Origin: JANPBY01 sp963851405
GTDB lineage: Bacteria > Actinomycetota > Actinomycetes > DATJPE01
Direction of reading: 5' to 3'
DNA: 64,000 nucleotides
NCBI GenBank assembly: GCA_963851405.1
Contig: CAWKPB010000006.1
Coordinates: forward strand, 186,001 to 250,000
The notes beneath the pieces are model-generated. The model was not told the origin of the DNA, searched no databases, and saw only the letters and a list, made by a program, of their open reading frames with translations. Position 1 is the first letter of the stretch. Every line of letters begins with the position of its first letter. A program made the translations under genes and the position numbers. Below, piece by piece: positions 13,954 to 21,812 of the stretch.

Positions 13954-14883
13954 ATGGCACCGGAGAAGCCACCGCGTTCGGGTCCTGATCCGCAGCGTCG
14001 ACCACCGGCCGATCGGTCGGGGGGGCGACCCACGTCGGCCAGTTCCCGCGGCGGACGCGGCAAAGGTGCGGCGAGCAGGGGAGCGCCGAGCAAGGCGCGC
14101 CCGCGCCCAGAGGGAGCAACCGGGGGTGCTTGGAAGGCCGACCGTACGCCGGACGGCCGGCCTCGGCGCCAGATTCCCTATGCGCCGGAGCCGGATGTAG
14201 ACGTGACTCCAGACTTGCTGGACAAGGAGGCTCGCGCTGAGCTGCGGACCTTGCCGGCGACTTTGGCGGAGGACGTGGCCCGACACCTGGTGATGGTCGG
14301 TCAGTTGTTGGACACCGATCCGGACCGCGCCTACCAGCACGCCGCCAAGGCTCAGGCTCTCGCTTCGCGCGTCGCTGTTGCGCGTGAAGCGCTGGGCATG
14401 GCCGCCTACGCCACCGGACGCTGGCCGCAGGCTCTGGCGGAGTTGCGAGCGGCGCGCAGGATGAGCGGCTCAGACGAGCATCTGCCGGTGATGGCCGATT
14501 GCGAGCGAGGGTTGGGGCGTCCGGAGCGAGCGCTCGCGCTGGCCGGCAGTCCCGAGGCCGCGCGTCTCGATCCGGCCGCCAGGATCGAGATGAGGATCGT
14601 CGCCTCGGGTGCTCGTCGGGACCTCGGGCAGGCCGATGCCGCCGTCCTGACCCTGCAGGTGGCGGAACTCAAGAGTCCTCAGGTCAACCCTTGGACGGCG
14701 CGTTTGCGCTATGCCTACGCCGATGCCCTCCTGGCGGCGGGCCGTCGGGATGAGGCCCTTGACTGGTTCAAGCGATCGGCGTTGGTGGACCAGGATGGGG
14801 AGACTGACGCCGCGGAGCGTATCGAGGAGCTGGAAGGAACGACGTACGTCGACCTGCTGGACGAAGCCCCTGATCAGGAATGA
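13954..14883 (+). CDS. TPR-repeat protein of unknown role
   Basis: A 309-residue cytoplasmic protein. Residues 1-70 are Pro/Arg/Gly-rich and probably disordered. From about 85 onward helical pairs such as ALGMAAYATGRWPQALAELR and YADALLAAGRRDEALDWFKR are tetratricopeptide-like. I chose ATG 13954 because GGAGAGG lies 5-11 bases upstream; a longer frame opens at 13879 within the rrn terminator hairpin and is unlikely. A TPR protein in this place, before a HAD phosphatase and tlyA, is conserved in actinobacteria. Its function is unknown to me. Confidence 0.85.
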   Translation: MAPEKPPRSGPDPQRRPPADRSGGRPTSASSRGGRGKGAASRGAPSKARPRPEGATGGAWKADRTPDGRPRRQIPYAPEPDVDVTPDLLDKEARAELRTLPATLAEDVARHLVMVGQLLDTDPDRAYQHAAKAQALASRVAVAREALGMAAYATGRWPQALAELRAARRMSGSDEHLPVMADCERGLGRPERALALAGSPEAARLDPAARIEMRIVASGARRDLGQADAAVLTLQVAELKSPQVNPWTARLRYAYADALLAAGRRDEALDWFKRSALVDQDGETDAAERIEELEGTTYVDLLDEAPDQE

Positions 14884-14888
14884 CCGAC

Positions 14889-15830
14889 TCAGGGCGAGGA
14901 CGCATCGGCGTCAACCCGGTCCAGCCAGCGCATGATCCCGACCAGATTGGCCCGGTCGGCATTGAGATGCTCGTACCTCGCGACTCGTTCCGGGTCGGCG
15001 AGGAAGTCCGCGTAGCGCTCGGAGGTCTGCTCGCGCACACGAGCCAGCGCGTGGTCGAGGTCAAGGCCGTCCAGACGTGCCTCGCGCGCGATCTCGACCC
15101 ACAACCGGAGTTCCTCCTCCGATCGTTCGAGTGTGCCGACGACGTCATCGACCGGTCCGAAGTGGCTGAACAACAGCCGGGTCGGTCGTACGTCGCGAAA
15201 GCGCTCGATCGAGGCACAGGCGAGGTCGAGGTCGAAATCGGGAGGTGGGGTCGAGGGCCGAACATCGGCTGTCTCTGGGACATAGATGCCCGCCGCGTCG
15301 CCGACGAAGAGGTTGCCGGTCTCGGAGTCCAGCAGGCCCAAGTGATGACTCGCATGACCCGGGGCGTGGAAGGCCTCCAGTCGCCGCCCGCCGCCAAGGT
15401 CGATGACACCGGAGTTCCCCAGGGAGCGGATCCGCGCCGGGTCGGTTGGGCGCAGCAGGCCGAACACCTCATCGAGGACTCGGCCGAACACCCGTCGCGC
15501 GCTTGCCAGCAGCCGTTCTGGCTCAGCTAGGTGCCGGGCCCCCGCTTCATGGACCACGATCTCGGCTGCAGGAAAGGCCGCGGCTAGGTCTCCCACGCCT
15601 CCAGCGTGATCGAGATGGATATGAGTGACGACGATCGTGGCGAGGTCCTGGGAAGCAAGGCCCAGGTCATGGAGGGCCGCCACGACGGTGGGGGCCGATG
15701 TGGCGGTCCCCGTCTCGACCAAGCAAGGACGTTCGGTGAGCAGTGCGTACGCGCTGGTAATCCCGGCGTATCCGGACATGCGCGTGTCAATAGCCACGAG
15801 TGAGTCATCCAGGCTGGCTCGATCAACCAT
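14889..15830 (-). CDS. MBL-fold metallo-hydrolase
   Basis: A 313-residue metallo-beta-lactamase-fold protein. The metal-binding motif THIHLDHAGG sits at about residues 87-96, later metal ligands are in GHASHHLG and FVGDAAG, and a C-terminal HFGPVDD carries the last histidine. The ATG at 15830 follows GGGAGGCGGAC and is preferred over longer in-frame extensions. The substrate is unknown; glyoxalase II-like or lactonase-like activity is possible. It is convergent with the TPR gene, the ends being 5 bases apart. Confidence 0.85.
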   Translation of the reverse strand: MVDRASLDDSLVAIDTRMSGYAGITSAYALLTERPCLVETGTATSAPTVVAALHDLGLASQDLATIVVTHIHLDHAGGVGDLAAAFPAAEIVVHEAGARHLAEPERLLASARRVFGRVLDEVFGLLRPTDPARIRSLGNSGVIDLGGGRRLEAFHAPGHASHHLGLLDSETGNLFVGDAAGIYVPETADVRPSTPPPDFDLDLACASIERFRDVRPTRLLFSHFGPVDDVVGTLERSEEELRLWVEIAREARLDGLDLDHALARVREQTSERYADFLADPERVARYEHLNADRANLVGIMRWLDRVDADASSP

Positions 15831-15948
15831 GTCCGCCTCCCGAACCTCGTCCACAGGCGCTCTGCATCCACAGCGACCGCGATCAGTGTGTCGTTTGGCC
15901 CGCGTCGCTGTCACGGTCGGGGCTCGGTACCCAGAATCAGGAGGCCTC

Positions 15949-16392
15949 ATGCCGACACGATCAACCCCGTCAGCCAACGCAGCCACGGGACCAAAGACAG
16001 CAACGACGGCAAAGACAGCACACTCACCCACGACGGCCAAGGCCGCCCGGAAGGGTCCAGCGCAGGCCCTCCCGATCAATGAGGTTCACCTGCAGGGCCG
16101 GCTCTCGGGTCGCCCGGAGAGCCGAGCTCTGCCCAGCGGTGACGAGGTGCTGACGTTCCGGCTGGTGATTGCTCGTCCTGGGCCTCGCCCCTCAGTCGAC
16201 ACGATCGACTGTGCCATTTGGAAGGCCGGGCTCAGGCATCGAGTCGGCAGGTGGAACAACGGTGACCAGATCGAAGTGATCGGGGCGCTGCGCCGGCGGT
16301 TTTGGAGACCGGGCGCGGCTGTGGCCAGCCGGTGTGAGGTAGAGGTTTCATCGGCACGGCGGCGGTTGCGAGCGCCCGGCCACGTGACCTAG
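15949..16392 (+). CDS. Single-stranded DNA-binding (OB-fold) protein, SSB-like
   Basis: A 147-residue protein with a Thr/Ala/Lys-rich, probably disordered N-terminus of about 42 residues, then an OB fold: NEVHLQGRLSGRPESRALPS, VLTFRLVIAR, DTIDCAIWKAGLR and GDQIEVIGALRRRFW match the SSB core. The acidic C-terminal tail that recruits partners in canonical SSB is missing; the protein ends in basic residues. It is therefore an accessory SSB paralogue rather than the housekeeping one. ATG 15949 follows CAGGAGG. Confidence 0.8.
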   Translation: MPTRSTPSANAATGPKTATTAKTAHSPTTAKAARKGPAQALPINEVHLQGRLSGRPESRALPSGDEVLTFRLVIARPGPRPSVDTIDCAIWKAGLRHRVGRWNNGDQIEVIGALRRRFWRPGAAVASRCEVEVSSARRRLRAPGHVT

Positions 16393-16404
16393 CGGGCCAC
16401 GTCG

Positions 16405-17664
16405 TCAGTCGTCGACGAAGGCTCGCATGACGAAGCCACTGCGTGGCTTTGGCCCGAATGACGTCGACTTGCGTGGCATGCGTTCACCTTGAGCGGCCAG
16501 GACGAGGACATCCGAGACGTCCACGGGCGCCAACAGCACGGCGAGAGCCTGCTCCGATCGTGCCCAGGCGATGGCACCGGCCGGGTCGTGGTGGTAGCTG
16601 ATGTCCGGTTCGGACACCCCCCACCGAGGAACCAAGACCTCATGCAGGAAGGCGGTGTCCAACTGGAGCCACCGCGCCGAGGCATCGAGCCGGGGGCTTG
16701 CCTCGAACGCGAGCTCACGGTCGCGTCCGCTCGGAAGGTGAAGTACGGCGAAGTCGCCTACGGGGTCCGCGAGGAGGAACGTCCCGGCTTCGAGGGCATC
16801 GATGTCCGCATCCTCGGGCTCTATCCGATCCATCCGGGTCCCAAACACCAGGGACTTCTCAACCTGATCCAGCGAGACGCCGTGAACGCCGCGATGAATG
16901 GCTGCGACGTCGGGGCCATGGGCGCTGAGGTCCACCATCAGTGCCAGACCGGCATCCCACGGACCATCCCCGCGGTTCTGTGTACGACACTGCTCCTGTA
17001 CCCGGCAGTACGCCGCGTATCGGTGATGCCCATCCGCAATGAGAGCTTCCCTCCCGCGGAGTGCGGCCTGGATCTGCACCAGTTGGTCGGGGTCGGTGAT
17101 GGCCCAGAGCCGGTGGCGGACGCCGTCGATCGTTGTTGTGTCCTGGAGTGCTTTCGTCTCGGCCGCGGCATCCAGAGCGTCGGTGGCGGCACCGCCGCCG
17201 TCGATGACCAGCCAGATCGGCTCGAGATGTGCCTGTAAGGCCATCTGGAGCGCGGCCCGGTCCTCGACCGGCCCCGGCATCACATCCTCGTGAGGCAGCA
17301 CCACTCCCGCTGTCGGGTCGCGCAGTTCGATCACGCCGATCAGCCCACGGAGCAGCACCGTGTCGTCCGCGGCCCGCCGCTGCTCGTAGACGTATAGGCC
17401 GGGAGTCTCGTCCGGGACTAGCACTCCATCGAGCCGCCAACGATCCATCGTCTCTCGGGCTCGTTCACCCCTCGAGGCGCTGGCGTCCCCCTGCGGTAGG
17501 ACCAGCCGGACGATGTTGTACGGACTGGCGGCGCGCAGCGACTCAGCGGCCGCCCTATCGAGCACGTCGTACGGCGGGGCAGTCACCGAAGACAGGTCAA
17601 GTCCGGCCCGATAGCGCAGGCCCCGGAAGGGCCGAAGCACCAGGCTCGCCTGCGTTGAGCGCAT
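16405..17664 (-). CDS. DUF1015 family protein
   Basis: A 419-residue protein. LRPFRGLRY and APPYDVLD at the start, HRLWAI, IADGHHRYAAY in the middle and SFGPKPRSGFVMR at the end are the hallmark blocks of DUF1015. The family has no settled biochemical role; the conserved His/Asp-rich block suggests an enzyme. The start at 17664 has TACGAT six bases upstream and no Shine-Dalgarno, which suggests a leaderless mRNA. It is divergent from the HAD gene. Confidence 0.88.
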   Translation of the reverse strand: MRSTQASLVLRPFRGLRYRAGLDLSSVTAPPYDVLDRAAAESLRAASPYNIVRLVLPQGDASASRGERARETMDRWRLDGVLVPDETPGLYVYEQRRAADDTVLLRGLIGVIELRDPTAGVVLPHEDVMPGPVEDRAALQMALQAHLEPIWLVIDGGGAATDALDAAAETKALQDTTTIDGVRHRLWAITDPDQLVQIQAALRGREALIADGHHRYAAYCRVQEQCRTQNRGDGPWDAGLALMVDLSAHGPDVAAIHRGVHGVSLDQVEKSLVFGTRMDRIEPEDADIDALEAGTFLLADPVGDFAVLHLPSGRDRELAFEASPRLDASARWLQLDTAFLHEVLVPRWGVSEPDISYHHDPAGAIAWARSEQALAVLLAPVDVSDVLVLAAQGERMPRKSTSFGPKPRSGFVMRAFVDD

Positions 17665-17724
17665 CCGGGCATCGTACGGTGGGGCGGTGCAGCAGACTCC
17701 CCATCGACATCGGCAGGCAGTCGC

Positions 17725-18738
17725 GTGAGTGACGCTCTGGGGGAAACCGAAACTGCCCTTCGCGACGGGTATTCGGTCCTCCTGATGGACCTGGATGGAA
17801 CGCTGCATCGGGGGAGCGCAGGCGTTGAGGCCGCCGCGGAAGCCATGACCGAGGCTCGCAGGTCCGGGCTGAGATTGGCCTTCGTGACCAACAACGCCAG
17901 TCGGACACCGGTCGAAGTCTCCGGGTACCTCGACAGCATCGGCGTCGCAGCAGATCCGTCCGAGGTCACCACCTCAGCCCAAGCGGGCGCACGAGCCCTG
18001 GCCAAGCAGGTGGCCCCAGGAACGGCGGTGCTTGTCGTGGGGGGGCCGGCGCTCGCGAACGCGGTCGAAGCCGAGGGCCTGGTCGCCGTCTGGGCCGCGA
18101 ATGAGGCCGCAGCAATGATTCAGGGTTGGGACCCGAGCTTGGACTGGCGGACCCTGGCCGAGGGCGCCTACGCCCTGGAGGCCGGCGCCCTGTGGATCGT
18201 GACCAACGCCGATCCGACGTTGCCGACCGTCGGGGGAATCGCGCCGGGAAATGGGTCGTTCGTCGAACTCCTGCAGAAGGTGACGGGCCGTCGACCGGAT
18301 CTGGTAGCCGGCAAGCCTGCCCCCGACATCTTGCTTGGCGCTGCAGCCGATGCCGGCCGCTCAGCGTTGGCTGTGGGAGACCGACTGGATACCGACGTCG
18401 CTGGCGCCATGGCGGCAGGGTTGGACAGCCTTTTGGTCCTCACCGGAGTCACTTCGGTGAGTCAGTTGCTCACGGCGAGGCCTGATGAGCGGCCGACTTT
18501 TGTCTCGCCCAATCTGAGGGGTCTCGCAGAGATCCACGAGCCGGTCGTGCGGTACGCGGGTGGCTGGGGCTGTGGCCCAACACGAGTGGTCGGGAGCGAT
18601 GGGCTGCTGGAGCTATCCGAGGGCGGGACCGACCTGCAGGTACTCCGAGCGCTGGTCGCGGCTGCGTGGGAGGTGGTCGACGAGGGTGGACAGCCACGGC
18701 TGGACTCTCGTGCGGAGCGGCGCTTGGCCGGCTTCTGA
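17725..18738 (+). CDS. HAD-IIA family phosphatase (NagD-like)
   Basis: A 337-residue HAD hydrolase. Motif I is LLMDLDGTLHRG (residues about 18-29), motif II FVTNNASRTP, then GKPAPDILLGAA and motif IV VGDRLDTDVAGA. The cap insertion between motifs II and III is of the C2 type found in NagD and PNPPase relatives. The substrate is probably a small phosphorylated metabolite, not determinable here. The start is GTG. It is part of the conserved run leading to tlyA and nadK. Confidence 0.88.
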   Translation: MSDALGETETALRDGYSVLLMDLDGTLHRGSAGVEAAAEAMTEARRSGLRLAFVTNNASRTPVEVSGYLDSIGVAADPSEVTTSAQAGARALAKQVAPGTAVLVVGGPALANAVEAEGLVAVWAANEAAAMIQGWDPSLDWRTLAEGAYALEAGALWIVTNADPTLPTVGGIAPGNGSFVELLQKVTGRRPDLVAGKPAPDILLGAAADAGRSALAVGDRLDTDVAGAMAAGLDSLLVLTGVTSVSQLLTARPDERPTFVSPNLRGLAEIHEPVVRYAGGWGCGPTRVVGSDGLLELSEGGTDLQVLRALVAAAWEVVDEGGQPRLDSRAERRLAGF

Positions 18739-18749
18739 GGGCTTGCGCG

Positions 18750-19085
18750 TTAGAGAAGAGTGCGGAGCCGGAAAAGATCGCGCAGACTCGCGTCGATACG
18801 AACCTGCCCGTGAGCGAACGCGGAGGCGAAGTGCAAGCGGCCCTCGACGAGGTCGATCAGGTCGTCTGAAGAGACCGTTACTCGGATCTGCGCGCGCGGA
18901 GCCGGCTCGGTGGTCAGGTCCTTGATCGTCCCATCATGCAGACGCGCGGTGAATGTGGTGTCCAGATCGGGGATGAAGCAACTCAAGGAGCGGTCCTCGG
19001 CGTGGGAACGCACGTGATCGTCGGCGGAGTCCAGGAGCTCGACTAACTGCTCAAGTGCCGAGCGACACTCCTTGACGGTAGCCAC
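18750..19085 (-). CDS. SCP2-like (sterol-carrier fold) small protein
   Basis: A 111-residue protein starting at GTG (VATVKECRSALEQL). The pattern RSLSCFIPDLDTTFTARLHD, DGTIKDLT, RVTVSSDDLIDLVEGRLHF and AFAHGQVRIDASLRDLFRL matches the SCP2 lipid-binding fold seen in small actinobacterial proteins at this locus. Its likely role is binding a hydrophobic ligand; none is known. The in-frame extension upstream to 19922 is antisense to two genes and is rejected. Confidence 0.75.
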   Translation of the reverse strand: MATVKECRSALEQLVELLDSADDHVRSHAEDRSLSCFIPDLDTTFTARLHDGTIKDLTTEPAPRAQIRVTVSSDDLIDLVEGRLHFASAFAHGQVRIDASLRDLFRLRTLL

Positions 19086-19125
19086 GGGGCGCGACGCTAG
19101 CGCAGCAGCCGAGTAGATTGGGGGC

Positions 19126-19809
19126 ATGGTTGTGGATGTGTTCAAGGGATACGTGCAGTTGGCCAGTGGCGTGACAGGGGCGGCCCGGGACCGGGCTACT
19201 GCGGCGAGCCGGTCGCTCGCCGCGCAGGGTCCTGAGTTGCTGGGTGCGGCAGCGCACCTGGCGACCGCGAACGCACTTTCGGCCGCGCTGCGAGCGCAGA
19301 AGGCAGCGGACGACCTCACGGCACGCACCCGGGACAACGGCGATCTGTTGTTCGGAGTGTGCCGAACCGAGGTCGAGCGGCTGCTCGCCGTTCTCGGCGT
19401 CGCGCGTGAAGGTGAGGTTGAAGCCCTGCGAGCCCGAGTTGAGGACCTGCATCCTGCAGGTCGCGATTCGGTCGGGAGCGCTGTGGCCCACGTCGAGGAC
19501 AAGTCCTCGAGCCTGCGGGAGGCGCTGGCGCCGGTCTCAAGCCGGGCCCGGAAGTCCACACCCCTCAAGAAGAGGGCTCCAGCAGGAGCCGCAGCCGACG
19601 AACAACCTCCCGTCGTAAAGAAGCCGGCGGCGAAGAAGTCGGCGGCGAAGAAGTCGGCGGCGAAGAAGTCGGCGGCGAAGAAGTCGGCGGCGAAGAAGTC
19701 GGCGGCGAAGAAGTCGGCGGCGAAGAAGCCGGTCGGCTCGACCGTTGAGGTGGTGGACTTGACCACCTTGACCACCAGGACCACCAAGACCGCCAGCCGC
19801 CGATCATGA
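19126..19809 (+). CDS. Helical protein with lysine-rich histone H1-like tail
   Basis: A 227-residue protein. Residues 1-140 are predicted helical and Ala-rich with phasin or apolipoprotein-like amphipathic character (DVFKGYVQLASGVTGAARD, LTARTRDNGDLLFG). Residues about 160-201 are a basic tail built of seven tandem pentapeptides (one PAAKK, six SAAKK) plus flanking KK, like histone H1 or mycobacterial HupB and HbhA tails. DNA, polyphosphate or heparin binding is an inference. TAGATT lies 6 bases before the ATG with no Shine-Dalgarno, so it is probably leaderless. The ATGA end couples it to the next gene. Confidence 0.75.
   Translation: MVVDVFKGYVQLASGVTGAARDRATAASRSLAAQGPELLGAAAHLATANALSAALRAQKAADDLTARTRDNGDLLFGVCRTEVERLLAVLGVAREGEVEALRARVEDLHPAGRDSVGSAVAHVEDKSSSLREALAPVSSRARKSTPLKKRAPAGAAADEQPPVVKKPAAKKSAAKKSAAKKSAAKKSAAKKSAAKKSAAKKPVGSTVEVVDLTTLTTRTTKTASRRS
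19624..19728 (+). repeat. 15-bp tandem repeat (7 units) coding AAKKS pentapeptides
   Basis: Seven perfect or near-perfect copies of a 15-base unit; units 2-7 (tcggcggcgaagaag) are identical and unit 1 differs by one base (ccg). Near identity at synonymous positions indicates recent expansion by slippage or recombination. Repeat number is probably polymorphic between strains. Confidence 0.95.
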
Positions 19810-20105
19810 CCGAGGACGGCGGCCCGGTTGAGCCCGCGGCTCCCGGCCAACAACTGAGCGTGTTGCCATCGCCAGCTCCGGCAGAAACCGGAGTCCCCGA
19901 CGTCGACGTCGTACTCCATCACCTCCTCGACCTGCCGACGGATGCGGCCGACCTCGACCAGCAGGTGGCCCTCTATGAGGACAGTCAGAGTCGACTACAT
20001 GCGGCATTGATCGAAAGCCCTGAGGGGGATCCCGTACCCGTGGGTGACCTGGTGGCACGTTCCACGTCGGCGCCAGGCGAGACGTATGGGAGCGGGATCC
20101 ACTGA
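19806..20105 (+). CDS. Small conserved-position protein, unknown function
   Basis: A 99-residue acidic protein (PDVDVVLHHLLDLPTDAADL then DQQVALYEDSQSRLHAALIE), with one predicted helix-turn-helix-shaped pair of amphipathic helices in the middle and low-complexity ends. The ATG overlaps the stop of the lysine-tail gene as ATGA, and tlyA follows 25 bases on, so it is translated within that operon. A small ORF is common here in actinobacteria. Acidic next to strongly basic, the two could be partners, which is pure inference. Confidence 0.65.
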   Translation: MTEDGGPVEPAAPGQQLSVLPSPAPAETGVPDVDVVLHHLLDLPTDAADLDQQVALYEDSQSRLHAALIESPEGDPVPVGDLVARSTSAPGETYGSGIH

Positions 20106-20130
20106 GTCGGTCCTCGGTGGGAGGGCGCTG

Positions 20131-20940
20131 ATGGCTCGACGCCTTCGGTTGGATGCTGAGCTCGTCCGCCGAGGTTTGGCGCGGTCTCGGCAGCAGGCGC
20201 AGGACCTGGTGGAGTCGGGGCATGTCTCCGTCAAAGGCACGGTGGCCACCAAGGCGGCCACCCAGGTCGAACCAGAGACCTCCATCGTCGTGGCGGTTCC
20301 GGATGGTGAGCCGGGGTTCGTATCCAGGGGGGGACACAAACTCGTCGGTGCGCTGGACGCCTTTGGCCCCGCGGGCCTGGTCATTCGCGGCCGTCGGGCG
20401 CTGGACGCGGGCGCGAGCACGGGTGGGTTCACGGACGTGCTGCTTCGCCGTGGCGTTCGCGAAGTCGTCGCCGTCGACGTGGGGTACGGCCTCCTGGCTT
20501 GGTCACTGCGGACCGATCCTCGCGTCGTCACCCTGGACCGAACGAACGTACGATCGCTGTCCTTGGCTGACCTGGGCGGTGAGCCAGCAGATCTGGTGGT
20601 CGGCGACCTGTCCTTCATCTCCCTGGCCTTGGTCATCGACCCCTTGATGGCTGTCTGTGCCACCGGGGCGGACCTGGTTCTCATGGTGAAACCACAGTTC
20701 GAGGTGGGTCGCGAGCGCGTGGGCGGTGGCGGGGTCGTGCGTGATCCCGCCCTCCGGTCGGAGGCAGTGCGTACGATCGCGGAACGAGCCTGGCAGTCTG
20801 GCCTCGGCACCGCTGGCGTCGTGGCCAGTCCGCTGCCGGGGCCGGCCGGAAACGTCGAATACTTCTTGTGGTTACGGTCCTCGGCGGATCGTCCGCAAGC
20901 CGAAGCCATCACACGAGCCGTAGAGGAGGGTCCGCAATGA
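20131..20940 (+). CDS. tlyA: TlyA family rRNA 2'-O-methyltransferase
   Basis: A 269-residue protein with an N-terminal S4 domain (RLDAELVRRGLARSRQQAQD) and a C-terminal FtsJ-like Rossmann methyltransferase: ALDAGASTGGFTDVLL is the SAM-binding loop, with VDVGYGLLAW and the catalytic-region VGDLSFISL and VKPQFEVG. In mycobacteria TlyA methylates 16S and 23S rRNA and affects capreomycin sensitivity. ATG 20131 gives the usual family start MARRLRLDAEL. The stop overlaps the nadK start as ATGA. Confidence 0.92.
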   Translation: MARRLRLDAELVRRGLARSRQQAQDLVESGHVSVKGTVATKAATQVEPETSIVVAVPDGEPGFVSRGGHKLVGALDAFGPAGLVIRGRRALDAGASTGGFTDVLLRRGVREVVAVDVGYGLLAWSLRTDPRVVTLDRTNVRSLSLADLGGEPADLVVGDLSFISLALVIDPLMAVCATGADLVLMVKPQFEVGRERVGGGGVVRDPALRSEAVRTIAERAWQSGLGTAGVVASPLPGPAGNVEYFLWLRSSADRPQAEAITRAVEEGPQ

Positions 20941-21812
20941 GTCGGCGTGTCCTTCTGGTCGCCCACACGGGCCGCGAGCAAGCTCGGATGAGCGCAATTC
21001 AGGCCGCCGAAGGTCTCCTGGCTGCTGGTGTCGAGGTCGCTTTGTGCGACCCGGAGTCCAGCGAACTCGCGATTCCAGGAACGAGGACGGCTGATCCCGC
21101 GGCCCCAGGCACAGGTTGCGAGCTCGTGATGGTGCTCGGAGGGGATGGCACGCTGCTTCGAGGCGCTGAGTTGGCCCGTACCGACCAGATTCCGGTGGTC
21201 GGAGTCAATCTCGGGCATGTCGGATTTCTCGCCGAGGCGGAGCAGGATGACCTGGCGGCCGTGGTTGATCGAGTGGTGGATCGTCGCTACACCGTGGAGG
21301 AACGGCTGACCGTCGAGGTTTCGGTCACGCGGGCAGGGGCCGCAGAACGCACCGGCTGGGCGGTGAACGAGGTTTCGATCGAGAAGGCGTCGCGCGACCG
21401 GATGCTAGAGGTCGTGGCCGAAGTGGACGGTCGACCGCTGTCCCGCTGGGGCTGCGACGGCGTCGTCTGCGCGACCCCCACGGGGTCCACTGCGTACGCC
21501 TTCAGCGCCGGGGGCCCGGTGGTCTGGCCGGAGGTCGAGGCACTTCTGATGGTGCCGATCAGCGCCCATGCGCTCTTCGCTCGCCCCTTGGTCGTCGCTC
21601 CGACGTCGGTGTTAGCCCTCGAGGTGGTCGGGGGTTCGGATGCTGTGGCGTGGTGCGACGGGCGGCGACGACTCGACCTGACACGAGGAGATCGGGTGGA
21701 AGTACGGCGAAGCCGCGTACCCCTCCGCGTGGCCCGGCTACATCCTGCGCCGTTCACGGATCGATTGGTCGCCAAGTTTGCCTTGCCCGTCGAGGGGTGG
21801 CGCGGTCAGTGA
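20937..21812 (+). CDS. nadK: NAD kinase
   Basis: Makes NADP+ from NAD+ with ATP or polyphosphate. The 291-residue protein has the GGDGTLL motif, GVNLGHVGFLAE, the NEVSIEK block, and the C-terminal TPTGSTAYAFSAGGP that forms the NAD site. It is flanked by ATGA (tlyA) and GTGA (recN) overlaps. The tlyA-nadK-recN trio is a standard actinobacterial operon. Confidence 0.95.
   Translation: MSRRVLLVAHTGREQARMSAIQAAEGLLAAGVEVALCDPESSELAIPGTRTADPAAPGTGCELVMVLGGDGTLLRGAELARTDQIPVVGVNLGHVGFLAEAEQDDLAAVVDRVVDRRYTVEERLTVEVSVTRAGAAERTGWAVNEVSIEKASRDRMLEVVAEVDGRPLSRWGCDGVVCATPTGSTAYAFSAGGPVVWPEVEALLMVPISAHALFARPLVVAPTSVLALEVVGGSDAVAWCDGRRRLDLTRGDRVEVRRSRVPLRVARLHPAPFTDRLVAKFALPVEGWRGQ

Noticed and set aside
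19995..21218. 407-codon minus-strand frame opposite tlyA and nadK
   Set aside because: Low-complexity Arg/Thr/Ser composition and full overlap with two well-supported genes.
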